This document shows positions 24,623 through 36,499 of a stretch of 64,000 nucleotides of DNA, one piece after another (the stretch's first letter is position 1; every line of letters starts with the position of its first letter). The notes below the pieces were generated by a model. That model had not been told where the DNA came from. It was given only the letters and a program-made list of their open reading frames with translations, and did not search any database. The DNA comes from Kingdonia uniflora. Taxonomy: Eukaryota; Streptophyta; Magnoliopsida; Ranunculales; Circaeasteraceae. The stretch lies in NCBI GenBank assembly GCA_014058105.1, contig JACGCM010002659.1, positions 3,596,001-3,660,000 on the forward strand. The letters are read 5' to 3'. The position numbers and the translations under genes are program-made.

Positions 24623-26260
24623 ATGAATCTCTGAAGTGCTTCCTGTACACTGAGGAACAACGAGATCAAACCGATACCAGAAGTAGTCGATCTGCACAGC
24701 GCAGTAATCGAAATTAAAAAAAAAAGAATCTGACTGAGTCCAGAGGCTTGAAGATCGACAAATTCACGCCCAAGCTCCTCAAGTTGAAAGAGACGAAAGG
24801 AGAAAGGCCTTGAACTAACAGAGCTGAACACATTAGAAAGAAATAGAGCATTTACAAAGAACTCAAGGTCGGCTCACTGACCGTCAAACGTCACCTCCTC
24901 AGGCCCGAAGTGATCATCGTTCCAGGGCAACCCAAAGAGAAAGCCAGCCAAGAGAAGAACGAGTATAAACTTCTAAATCCAAATCAAGGAATCCAGACAG
25001 GGTTTCTTGATATTTTAGACTTACATCCTTAGCATTGAAACACTCCAAAGTCAACGTACATGTCATCAAACTCCACCACCACCACCGGTGAGACAACCTA
25101 TAAGAGACCGATTGGGACATGAAGGATTGGGAGACTTTGATCTACAGGTTGCAGCCGTTCCAAATCTTCTACCACAATTCATCACCTTGGATGACCTAAA
25201 TAATAGGATCCAAGCCATAAACTCTGACATCCCAGGTAGAAGGTCTGCTCTCGATTGAATCAAAACAAATCTTATCTCTCCTCATCTCAAAGTCATTCCC
25301 ATTCCAAAAAATTATGCATGCCAAAATTTAATCAGCATGCAGGCCTTACTAACCCTCTCACCCACATCCGACACTTTAGAGATGCAATTGGATTGTGCTC
25401 CAACTCGATCGCATGCTATGCAGATTATTTAACACAAGCCCAAAGGAAGAACATCTCAGGTAGTTCTATACTATCCCTATAGGCTATCAATACATTCAGC
25501 CAGTTGCAGTGCCTCTTCGAGTCAAATTATGCTCATGCTAAGGAGAGAAAAATAATCGTAGATTCATTGATCTTCTTCGAGCAAGGTACGAAAGAAATCT
25601 TGGCAAGTTTTTACAAGCGCTTCTAGCAAGAAACACGAAAGATTGGGAATTCATAACCCAAGATTGTCATTTCACCATTCACCACAACGCTACATATCAA
25701 CTCCAAAGTTTGAGAGGAACTTACCTTGAACAAACCCAGAATGGTGACATAAATTATTGATGTTGTTAATAACTACATTAAATTAGAACGATCCAAGAAG
25801 GATAAGATGAAAAACTTCTCAGTCATCCATTCCAATGAAGATTTTTCATCACTACCTCAAAAGTCAACCAATTTCGAGACACCCAAGCAACGCTGAAAAA
25901 ACACCGACAATGCTAAGAGAAAAGACAAAAAGTCGAACAAACCCATCCCAGTTTTACCTCCTATGATAACCGCACTTTCCGCTATCTTACCAGCGATAAA
26001 GGGAGACAAATTATTTTAGGAAGCACAAGTAATTCATGATATACCCATCAAACCCTTGTACCAATATCACAACGTGCATAGCCATGAGACTAACAGTTGT
26101 TACTCAATAATTTGGATTTTTCATCGCATTATACTAGTTGGAAGACTTCATAATTATGTACTCGACGTTCTGAAGTTCTTCGAAGAAGAAACTAAAAGAA
26201 AAGACGTTGAATAAGAGCTAAGACAAGGGCAAGCTCACCATCTTTACATGATCGAGATTG
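24623..26260 (+). pseudogene. gag: gag of Tat B (broken)
   Basis: Gag starts at an ATG at 24623 (MNLRSASCT, like MNLRSHSST in A). The conserved phrase TLDDLNNRIQAINSDIPGRR is near 25180-25240, and the gag core is near 25560-25800 (FFEQGTKE, FYKRF). Several stops and frame changes are present. The Cys/His block near 26060-26110 is kept (HSHETNSCY-like). Confidence 0.75.
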
Positions 26261-26269
26261 AGAAAGGAA

Positions 26270-26870
26270 AAAAGAAAAAGCAAGACGATAAAATTATATT
26301 TTGTTGCAAAATGACATCCTCAGACAAGTCAGCAAAACTATTCTCCAACTCCAGCAAATCAAAACGTTCGTACCATATTTCCTTCAAGGACTGTGACACA
26401 AGCCATGTCAAGTACCCTCATAATGACCCTCTGGTCATTATACCCAAAGTAGGGCAAGACTACCAACACACGCTTCTCGTCGATGCAGGAAGCGTAACAA
26501 ATGTCCTGTTCAAATGAGTAATTAACGTTCTAAGACTAAACAACTCAGTAAAAGCTTTGACAACCACCATTACAGGGTTCAGCGATTCCAAAGAATTAGC
26601 CACGGGAGAAATCACCTTGCCAGCTCAAGCGGGATCAGAAACCACTTTCATAAAATTTGTTGTCATAGATGCTGAGTCAAAATATTTGGGAATCTTAGGT
26701 CGAAGTTGGCTACATTCAATCAGGGCAGTACCTTCGACATAACATATGGCCTTGCGATTTCCGACATATCATGGAGTATAAGAAATCAAAGGAAGTTAAG
26801 CAGTTGTACGTATGTGCGAGAATACCACTACCAACTCGCACACGACAAAATTTTAAAAGTAAAGCAATTA
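26270..26870 (+). pseudogene. Aspartic protease of Tat B
   Basis: The domain runs from MTSSDKSAKL to beyond 26742. The active-site triplet is changed: LLVDAGSVTNVLF has Asp-Ala-Gly where Tat A has Asp-Thr-Gly. A TGA follows at 26515-26517. The second half (FVVIDAESKYLGILGRSWLH) is open. Confidence 0.75.
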
Positions 26871-26919
26871 CAACAAGAAACGCCCCCCACGTTCGAGCAG
26901 CATGATACCGGGGTAGTAG

Positions 26920-28330
26920 ATTCCATTAAACTCGATGGACCCTGGCGAAATAACTTTATTGGCTCAAAGATGTCGTCCGATGAAAAAGAAACCATGATTC
27001 AACTCCTGAAGAAAAATGTTGATATATTTGCATGGTATTTTAAAGAAATGCCCGGTATTGATCCCTAAATTGCATGCCATAAACTAAACCTCTTTCTAGA
27101 CAGCAAAACAGTTGTGCAGAAGCATCGAAATTTAGCTCACCACCTTCGCGAAGCCGTAAATGAAGAAATTGATAAACTCCTTCGTGTAGGATTTATTCGG
27201 GAAGCTAAATATCCCAAATGGGCTTCTAACATAATGGTTATCCCAAAGAAGAATGGAAAAAATTGAGTTTGCGTTGACTTTACAGAACCCAATATGTTCA
27301 CACTAAAAGACAATTTTCCTCTCGCGCTGATCCCATAACTCCTCGACTCTGTAGCAAAACACAAACTTCTCTCAATGATGGACGTAGTCTCCGGTTACAA
27401 TCAGGATCCTCTCGCCGAAGAAGATCAAGAAAAAACAACTTTTGTCATAGAAAAAGGCCTCTACTGTTATACAGTAATGTCTTTTAGATTAAAGAATACA
27501 AGAGCCACTTACCAACGGCATGTCATTAAAATGTTCAAAGATCATTTGGTCAAAATCATGGAGGTATACATCGACGATATGATCTGCAAAAGCTTGAAGC
27601 GTGAAGATCATTTCCACAACCTATAAACTATTTTTGATATCCTTCGTACCTACTAGATGAAACTCAACCCTGAAAAATGTCAATTCGGTGTTGCATCGGG
27701 TAAATTTCTGGGACACCTGGCTAGTAAGAGGGAATTAAAATCGATCCGGCACAAATCAAAGTGCTCATGGCCATGCCATCTCCTCAAACCAAAAAAGATG
27801 TACATAAATTTACTGGTAAGATTGCAGCTCCTTATAGGTTCATCTCCAAGTCATCTGATCGATACAAGCTTTTTACCTCTTTCTTCGTGGAAATCCAACT
27901 CCACTATCCAAAAAATAGCCCAAGGAAGTCATTTGGACCCCTGACTATGAATTAGCTTTCCAAGATCTTAAAAGATACTTGAGGCGTCCTCCTATAATGA
28001 GTACTCCTGTTGATTGTGAAATGCTGACAATATACTTATCAACCACTGATGATTCCATTAGCTCTTTCCTTATTCGAGAAGACGATGGTGTGGAAAAACC
28101 AATCTACTTTATCAACAAAAACTTTCATGCCAGCTAAAAAAAGATATACAATAACTGAAAAACAACTACTTGCTTTGGTATACAACTCTTAGAAACTTTG
28201 ACCCTATTTCCAAGCTCATCCCATCAAAATAATTTCTTAAGTTCCCTCTCAAACTTGTACTCTCTAAAAAAGAAAAATCTCGAAGAGTTCAACAATGGCA
28301 TGTATTCCTCGACGAATATGACATCTCCTT
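26920..28330 (+). pseudogene. pol: Reverse transcriptase and first RNase H of Tat B
   Basis: RT blocks include FIREAKYPKWAS near 27190, MDVVSGYNQ at 27380, the catalytic YIDDM near 27570 and MKLNPEKCQFGVASGKFLGHL at 27657. RNase H follows (KPIYFI near 28100). Stops are near 27066, 27263, 27624 and 27654, and a frameshift lies near 27740. Confidence 0.85.
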
Positions 28331-28339
28331 CGAGCCTCA

Positions 28340-29094
28340 GATATCTATCAAAGGGAAAATAGTAGCTGATTTCCTAGTAAATTTTCCAGTCGAAGACCCT
28401 GATTGGGAAGAACTCGAAGAAGTACTGGCTGATGACTCAATAGCAGAACCAGACACATTGTCACGAAGCACAGGATAAAGACTCTTTACAGACGGATCTG
28501 CTGAACCACGAGGATTTGGAATCAGCATCGTCTTAGTTACTCCATCCAATCATCGCATATAGAAAGTTATTAAACTCAAGTTCTATGCCACCAACAATGA
28601 AAAATAATATAAAGCTATCCTCCATGGACTGGATCTTGCTATTGAACTTGGGGTGGAAGAAATAACTATATACGTTAATTCCTTACTCGTCGCCATAAAT
28701 TATAACAAAATTTTCAAAACATCAGGCAAGATGGTTGATTATGCAGCCCTGGTCAAGGAAAAAATGAACAAGTTCAAAACAACAACAATCTCTTACCTCC
28801 CTTGAGCCGAGAATCGCCACGATGACGCATTAGCATATATTGTTGTAATGCTCGAAGATAGTGAAAAGAAAACTTTGGACATCAAGGTCATAGAATATTT
28901 TAGTCTCGATATAAGCTATACGATGCAAATCCATGTTACTGAAGATGAAGATGTTGAAGATTGGAGAAGACCATTTTATGTATACCTCAATTCCAACATC
29001 TTCCTGAGTAACAAAGAAGAGACCCGATCACTCTTAGCAAAGTGTCCTCGATTCACAGTTCAGAATAAAATCTTAAATCGCATAACAGGAGGAT
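28340..29094 (+). pseudogene. Second RNase H of Tat B
   Basis: LFTDGSAEPRGFGISIVLVT near 28480 matches the second RNase H of Tat A. The third catalytic acid is lost: VNSLLVA, where A has VDSLLVA. Stops are near 28475, 28560, 28605 and 28804. Confidence 0.75.
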
Positions 29095-30192
29095 GACCAC
29101 TTATTGAATGCATCTCTCTGAAACAAACCCAAGTCAAAATCAATGAACTTCATGAAAGAATTTGCGTAACTCACATTTTGGGATGATCATTGGCCCAACG
29201 GGCATTCACTCATGGGTTATACTGGCTAAAGATATGACAAGACTGCGAAGACTTCGTTCGAAAGTACTGCAAATGCCAAATCCACGCTCAAGACATCAAA
29301 AGTTCAACACTCGACTTGCACAATAGCAATATCCTCTGGCCCTTCAAAAGATGGGGGATCGATATCATTGGACCTTTCCACCCAGTATCGGGAAATAGAA
29401 AGTTCATTATTGTGGTAACAGACTACTTCACCAAATAAGCCAAAGTAGTACCTCTATGCCACACTGACGAAAATGAAGTCATCAAGTTTCTTTGGGAACA
29501 CATTATAACCAGATTGGGCTGCCCACAAATGATACGATCTAATAAGGGCAAACAATTCATCAGCAACAATGTTCTCAATTTCCTTCACAAATATAAGATT
29601 TAGCTGTTTACTTCGACACCATACTACCCGCAAGGAAATGGTCAAGCTGAAGCCATTAACAAAAGCATCAAGTCAGGGTTACGCAAGCGCCTCGACGAGA
29701 AAAAAGGTAGTTGGGTCGATGAATTACTAAGTACCTTATGGGCATACCGGATAACTCCTCGAACATCCACAGGCTGTACTCCATTTATGATGGTCTTCGG
29801 CACTAAAGCGGTCATACCTTCAGACCTTGATCTACCAAGTACTCGAAGAAAAATCACAGATGAAGAAAACGAGCTCGGACTCCCCTGCAACCTCAACTGG
29901 ATCGAAGAAACCCATGACAAAGCCATTACAAACTTGGGGTGGTACCATGACACTTTAAAGAAAGCTTACAACAAGAAGGTTTGAAAGCAAATATTTGGCA
30001 TTGGTGACCTTGTCCTTCGACGCATCCAGGGCAGTACTCGACCTAAATTCTAGCAAGTTATCAAATAACTGGGAAGGACCATATATTCTCAGCAACAAGA
30101 CCGATAGTGGGACATGCTGGTTAATGACTGAAGACAAAATATAGTTCTAATATTCGTGGAATTCAGCCCAACTAAAAATTTTCTGCAGATGA
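29095..30192 (+). pseudogene. Integrase of Tat B
   Basis: GIDIIGPFHPVSGNR (first Asp) is near 29355. The second catalytic Asp is Asn: MIRSNKGKQFIS near 29530. The third motif keeps its Glu (GQAEAINKSIK near 29645). The end WEGPYIL is near 30075, and the stop is at 30190-30192. In-frame stops also occur near 29436 and 29600. Confidence 0.85.
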
Positions 30193-30245
30193 CCACTATA
30201 ATCATTTTCGAATGATTCCAATAAAACTATATTTACTTTCATTAC

Positions 30246-30296
30246 ATCTGTCAAACAATCACTACTTAGTATCGATACATACTTGACAAGTATGCC
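30246..30296 (+). repeat. Single unit related to the Tat A 58-bp repeat
   Basis: CTGTCAAACAATCACTACTT followed by a GATACATACTTGACAAGTAT block corresponds to one Tat A unit, at the same position after integrase. Confidence 0.6.
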
Positions 30297-30783
30297 TCAA
30301 AACTAACATTCATCTCTTCGACAAACACTATCCAATTACAGGATGATCTCGTTTGCATTCATTACTTATCGAACAAAACATGTCATGTTTTAATATTTTC
30401 AATCCCAACCCAGATATCCCATCGAGGAATCACATCTGGAAATCATTTTCATGAGCCGTTACATGGCCCTCTTTCAATCATCTTAGATACTTGCATCAAA
30501 GTAACATTTATCATACTATCTACAATAATATCTAATGTTATCAATCTTGTTGAATAATAACACTTAGCATAAATTTTAAAAAAACTATGCATACATTAAT
30601 TTCAAAATATTCTTCGACAAAACATTAACATAAGCATTCCAAAAATAATAAAATATTGATTCGGTCCCATCGACCATTTTTACATCTTTCATTCAAACAA
30701 ACCTTTTCCAACACAATTTACTCTGCAGGGGGAGTGATTGCAACATCAACCTTTACTGGTACACCTGAACTCAGCTCATCTAA

Positions 30784-33700
30784 TTAATCCTCGGTAAGAA
30801 TACCCTCGGGGATAGTCACCACAGGAGCTTCCAGTGCTTCAGGTGCCTCGGGCACTTTCGGCGCTTTAGGCATTTCAGGAACTTCATCCTCTGCGTCTAA
30901 ATCCAAGAAATATTGATTACCAATAATAGCCAAACGTTTATAGAAATCTTTCCTTTCCTCCAACTCTCCATACTGTCCATCAAGATTAGCCTTCATCTTC
31001 CTGAGCACGTCAAGGTTATCTCGAATAGCCTCAGCCCTCACCTCCTCCAAGACCATAGTATGTTCCACCTCCATCACCCTCCGAGCAGATATGATCTATT
31101 CCCGAACATCACTCTCAAAATTGGTCTTCTGCAAAGACAACACCTCCTCTCTTTCCTACGCAAGGTCAGCCCTTATCCCTTGGACCTCTTTATCCCAAGT
31201 TTTATTTGCCTTGCGAAGGGAAACTTCCTTCGCCTTCCCAGCCTCAAGCTTATACTTACCCAGCCTCGCCTCCAATTTCTCTTTCTCCACAATCAAATCT
31301 TCTTTCTCCTTCACCAGCTCCTTCTCAATATTCTTATATACGAGAATATGACTTTCTAGAGTACCAGCACCAAGAATGCGAGGCTTGGCCTCGGTCAACA
31401 CCTTCTTGATCTGCATTATAGTCATAATATAAGTTTTCGATCGAGGAACCAAATTCTTTAATCAAAGATAAGCAAAAAAATTCCTAACCTTATTCATATT
31501 TCGGTGGCTGTCGCTTAGAAAGGAAGAAAGGCTTTACGCCCCCACCAAACAATCATCCAATTCCTCCTTCAGAGTGGTTGCCTCCATGGCCTTTTGGACT
31601 TCAGTTTTTGACTCCTAGACAAACTTCTTCTCCGTCGACTCAGAATACGCCTTCTTCTTCGGCAACATGATCGTCGAAGCTTTTGGAGGTCGACCATATC
31701 GAATACCAATTGGTGTGTCATCAACTTTTACCCCCTCCTCAACAATAGATCTTCATGAAGCCCTCTTTGGGGGTAGAAGGGGAGAAACAATATGGCTGGC
31801 GGCCTTCTTTTTCTTTCCTTTCCCGAAAGTCTCCATCTGCATAACATCTCTTTCTGCAGTTGCAGAATCTGCGGTGCAACCACTAAGTGATGGATTCTCG
31901 AGGGGCAAGCTCGAGTCCGCAGCTCCCTTATTTCTCGCAGACATCTTTCAGTTGAAAACTAAAATCTCTGCTCCTTTAGCCCGTATTTTCTTTTAATCCA
32001 GCTTCTTGAAACAAAGTATCAACTTTCTCTTGGTCGATAACTAGGTTGTCGATCCGACCATAAAAATCTTTCCTGATATTGTGCAGCTTCTAATTTACTG
32101 TTGAGCTCCTATCAATCTCCATCAAAGTTGCACGAGGACAAAAACAACCAATAGTTAGAACACTGGTTTCTAAATAAAAACCAATCAAAAACATCGAAAA
32201 ACAAGTTACCAAACCACAAACCTAAATGGAAAGTCTTTCTTTTCAAAGGCTCCCCCAAATTTTTCTTGTCAAACTCCTTGTTCCTCGAGACGAGGAGACA
32301 AGCTTCAAAATACTGCCCTTCTAATGATCCATTTCGTAAAATAGAGGCCTCTTCAGGAACCTCGCCAAGTACCGATACCCTAACTTCTTATCAACTCTTC
32401 CCCTCTCGCCTTTAATTGACTATTTATCACTCCACATATGCGAAAGAAGTCATAAACGTTAGGGGCCAGGTGCGACATCAAGAAAATTCAAAAGCCTCTT
32501 CTGATCAGCTCGAAGAGGAAGCTTCATACCTTTTTAAATTTGTTCTCGATGGACAAGAATGCCATCAAAAAGAATTTCTTCATCAGTCATTTCATAATGA
32601 TATTCCTCTAGCCTAATGTCTTGAGGAATACCATACTTCATTTTAAAACTTAAAATCTTACTTTTTTCTGGACCCTCTCCATAGCAAGCCTTATCATCAT
32701 CCTCAACATCTTCCTCCCCCCCCCCCCCACCATTACCTTCTCGATCACTAGCCTATGGCTCGTGATCCACGTCTATCTCGGTACCCTTCTCATCAAAAAC
32801 TTTCATATCCCTGGGTGTCACCTTAAACTAGTCGACACTCGCCTCGTCCATACTACTACACCCAACCCTATATCTTCCACCCAACTTTTGGACACAGGCT
32901 GTCACATCAATTAGAAGGAGCTCTACATCTGCAAGTTCTCGATACATAATTACTACATTCAGTTCTCGATACAAGATTTCTTTACTATTTTTCCTAAGTC
33001 CTAACATCGATAACTATTTCTTTGTCACTAATGTTTCTTATCGAAGTTCAGGACCCTCAGCTTCTCGAAGACACTTCGGCAGTACCATGCTTCCCACCAA
33101 AACAAGCCGAATTCAAAAATTTGGAATTTCGCCCCCTCCAGCGTAAAACCTGGCAAATTTTACAGATAATCTGGCGCTTCAATTGCCAAACCTCATCCCA
33201 TTTCACGAATCAAAACAACACACCCACAGTTGCGTCGTAATCCCAGCGACGCCCAAAACTTACTCTCTCCACTCATCATCACCTCTTTCCATCAACCTCT
33301 CTCTCCAAAATAGACCTTTAACCTTTTCGACACCATTGTTCCATCAATCGCCCTAACTTATAGACGACATTACAACAATTTTATCCAAACCCTAAATCTT
33401 TATTTTATCTAATTACTTCTACTACACCCACTTAAACTATAATTACTTCTTACACTATCAACACAATGTCAACATCTACAAAGGGTTTAAACAGAATCAC
33501 GTGAATAACAAACAAGTGCAAGAAAAATACTAACCTTGAAATCGCACTGCCTCGGTTTCCCTCTGCTCTGTGAGTTTTGCCCATTCAATCAACAAACTGA
33601 TCTCCTCCTTCCCTATGGTTGATAACGACACAAGGGATGAGCACAGAGAATCTGTACTTGAAGAAAAAAAATTAGAATGAGTGGTGTATGAGGAGACGTC

Positions 33701-33985
33701 AACTACAAGGCTATTTATAGGTCCTATGCGACTGTTCATTGCACCCCTTTGCGACCATTCGAATACTCGATCGTAACGCCTTATTCGCCTCTTCTCGAAT
33801 TCTTTTATCCTCTGTTTTCTAAACGCTAACAGGCCCATGCACTGTTCTTCCAGCCCTTCCATATCTCCTTTTAACTCCTCTAATGCATCCATCCTCGCCA
33901 AAGCACCTTTTATGTTATTAACAAGAAATTTTACATCTAATTCCTTATACCTCAAAATATCACCTACAGGAAAACACCTAGCCAT
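30784..33985 (-). pseudogene. Spliced antisense gene of Tat B
   Basis: Blocks match those of Tat A: 33985-33535 (MARCFPVGD..., ending RETEAVRFQ before a GTTAGT donor), about 32960-32215 (REGNGGGG, then [21 protein letters not shown]), 32100-31500, and the coiled coil 31410-30784. The coiled coil carries a Pro-rich C-terminal tail with PKAPKVPEAPEALEAP. Stops interrupt the globular part, and the acceptor that matches the one near 20290 in A has lost its AG. The role is unknown. Conservation between two diverged subfamilies suggests that the protein once mattered to the element. Confidence 0.65.
31411..31488 (-). other. 78-bp intron of the antisense gene, Tat B
   Basis: The donor AATAAG|GTTAGG and acceptor CATAATGCAG|ATCAAG have the same length and position as the intron at 19576-19653 in Tat A. 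Confidence 0.65.
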
Positions 33986-33989
33986 TTGT

Positions 33990-35150
33990 CTCTATTTACC
34001 TACACACATCTTTCCTTATTTCCAACTCTCATATATTCACGAGACAATTTTAGCATAAATTCAAAATTCAAATATTATTTGACAAACCAACAACCCGAAG
34101 GTCGAATTATCATACATTAACATACCCATACAATTTTATATTAATAAAACTTCATTCATTCATATATCTCACATCATATTCGAGAACATTTATCACATAC
34201 ATCGACGGCAACATCTGACACAAATAAATTCATTTATTTCATAAACCAATACCTTACAACTTTCCCATTTGTTACAAACCTAAGAACACTCATTTCACTC
34301 TTTAACCACTTCGACCAGCTTCAGTATCTTATTTCTTTACCAATGCCTTGGCTCGATTCCTTATCTTGCTTCTTGCTGACGCACTCAGGAGGACTCAGGA
34401 ATTGCAAATTATAATGAAATGCATACTCCTCTTCCGCCTCTTTCACCTCTACTTCACTCATCTCTCCATACTTGGGCTCCACTGGCACCAATGGTTGCCC
34501 ATTTATACAGCTCTTACCAAAATATCAATCCAGCAACTCCCAATATTTTGCATACACCCGGTTTGAATGCTCATACTCCCGAACTTGAGCTCTCGTACTC
34601 ACCATCTCCAATCTTACACAATACACTTTAAATTACCAAAGGTATTTATATACAACATGAAACAAATATTCAGCTTAACAGTCAACTCAAACATTTATTT
34701 CACATTGGAACTCTACACACACCAATCAAATCAAACCTCTTAGGGAACTGTTTAAGGCCCTACACAGTCAACAAACTTCAGTTCGAGATCTAACAACCTC
34801 GATTGCATACCCTCGATATTTATAAATAGTTCGGAACAACTATCTCGACATACACATGACTCGACCAATTATCTTCGGATAATAGATTTCATTTTATTCG
34901 AGATCACCATCTATATATTCAATACAAATTAAAAAAACAAAGTTTATTCCTTAAGTAAACTTTTACATTTTACATTCGAAAATTCTTTTTTTCGATTATA
35001 TTACGTAAGGCTACAGTTTACACATTATCTTTCGACATGAACTACTCGCAGCTAAATGCCTCTTTTTACCAGAATCTGATATATCCTCCGGCGAAGTAGG
35101 ATCATCATCTTCCTTCTCTGAAACCACCACCATCCCTAGACCACAAGAGG
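33990..35150. other. Tat B 3' region without clear gene
   Basis: AT-rich spacer with many TTCGA phrases. The plus-strand open frames at 34348-34631 overlap each other and show no domain. Confidence 0.4.
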
Positions 35151-35486
35151 TTACAAAGAAGACATCAACAAGAGACAACCACAGGAAGCCCTGCCCACCT
35201 TAAACATCATCATTTTTGATATGGGCAGTGACCACTTCTCCATATATTCGATGCGCTCTGCAATGATCAGTAACACACAACTAACTTGTGTCCGACAGAA
35301 ACACTCAGCTTTAAAAACCTCTGCCTCCAACTCCGTTATTCCCTCAAACATCAACTCCACCGGCTTCAAATAACAAGACAAAAATGACATCCAACCGCTG
35401 TTGAAATCCTTTAACTCCCTAAACATCACGTTAACACAACCAAGATAATCATTGTGCAACATCTGCCCCAACGTCGTCACCATCAC
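35151..35486 (-). CDS. Second antisense ORF of Tat B, unknown
   Basis: A 111-codon frame with an ATG at 35486 and a TATA box 55-65 bp upstream. The protein is mixed, with several Cys and hydrophobic runs (CVLLIIAERIEYMEKW). No family was recognised. I found no clear match in Tat A, where this region is about 0.7 kb shorter. It could be the first exon of the antisense transcript or chance. Confidence 0.3.
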   Translation of the reverse strand: MMVTTLGQMLHNDYLGCVNVMFRELKDFNSGWMSFLSCYLKPVELMFEGITELEAEVFKAECFCRTQVSCVLLIIAERIEYMEKWSLPISKMMMFKVGRASCGCLLLMSSL

Positions 35487-35541
35487 AGCCTACTTTATCT
35501 TCATAAAACTGTCGAACACATTACCTCTTTCTCTACCCCTC

Positions 35542-35550
35542 TATTTATAA
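35542..35550 (-). promoter_or_regulatory. TATA box for the antisense transcript of Tat B
   Basis: TATAAATAG followed by AGGGG, on the minus strand. It lies about 190 bp inside the element from the 3' LTR and upstream of the ATG at 35486. Confidence 0.4.
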
Positions 35551-35719
35551 CCTTACATTTAAAGTTACACAGTCCAATGTTCTGCCATAAATGCTCCTTG
35601 GGAAACCACATGACTAGATACATTTGACTTCCACCTCGAAAATGATAAAACACAGACTTCTAAAAAATTTAACCGTTCCACATTCCGACGTTCTTCTCGA
35701 CACAACAAGTAATTATATC

Positions 35720-35733
35720 GAGAATGGGGTGAT
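35720..35733 (+). other. Polypurine tract of Tat B
   Basis: GAGAATGGGGTGAT directly before the 3' LTR. Confidence 0.75.
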
Positions 35734-36385
35734 TGTAGTAGCATATTTTCCATATTCGACAAAGAGAAACCAACAGACCTTAGTCGAAGTCATTCTAACA
35801 TTCGAGAAGACGTCACATCTGCGACTACAGTTCCCGACCCAAATTTGACAAAGAGAAGCCAACAGACCTTAGTCAAAGTCATTCTATCATTTGAGAAGAC
35901 GTCACATCTGCGACTACAGTTCCCGACCCAGATTTAACAAAGAGAAGCCAACAGACCTTAGTCGAAGACATTCCATTATTCAAGAAGATGTCACGTCAGG
36001 GACCACAATTCTTGACCTAATAAAATTAGCCGTTATACTTGGTCAAATTGAGCCGTTGGGAAATCCACAAAGTTTGCCCACTACCCCCGAAATAGGAAAC
36101 TATTTTTCTTTTTGTAAACTACTTGTATCTACTATAAATACAGGCAGAGAATGAGTTATTCATATCCGTAACTTTACTATTCATTTATTCTTACTTTCTT
36201 ATCAAATAACAATTGTAATAACTAACAATTTACTAGATTTTTCATCAAAACCCTCTACGAGGTCATGGTTTTTCTCAGCCTTCACTGAGTTTTTACGTAA
36301 AATCTTATTTGTTTAAACTTATTATTGCATAATCCTCACTATAAGTATTATCAAAGATTATCCTCCCGGAAAACACGCCATTACA
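35734..36385 (+). repeat. 3' LTR of Tat B (652 bp)
   Basis: Same ends as the 5' LTR but 82 bp longer. It has three copies of the 90-bp unit (starting near 35752, 35841 and 35930) where the 5' LTR has two. TATAAATA is at 36133-36140. Confidence 0.95.
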
Positions 36386-36499
36386 GAACACTTAGGTCAA
36401 ATTAGCTAGGTCGATAATCCTTAAAATCAATTTTCCAATAAAGAAATCCTAACTCAATTCAATTTGATCTTATAATCTATTGGCAATAAACAATAATCA

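Larger units (their letters stand above)
23983..36385 (+). mobile_element. Tat B: complete Tat-lineage Ty3 LTR retrotransposon, 12.4 kb
   Basis: LTRs have TGTAGTAGC...CCATTACA ends and a perfect target duplication, GAACA, at 23978-23982 and 36386-36390. The gene order is the same as in Tat A, including a second RNase H and a spliced antisense gene. Coding sequence is related to A but clearly diverged, so B is another subfamily and not a duplicate of the A insertion. It is heavily decayed. Confidence 0.95.

Noticed and set aside
34348..34631. Two overlapping plus-strand frames rich in Leu, His and Pro
   Set aside because: They overlap in different frames in the 3' region of Tat B. No match was seen in Tat A.
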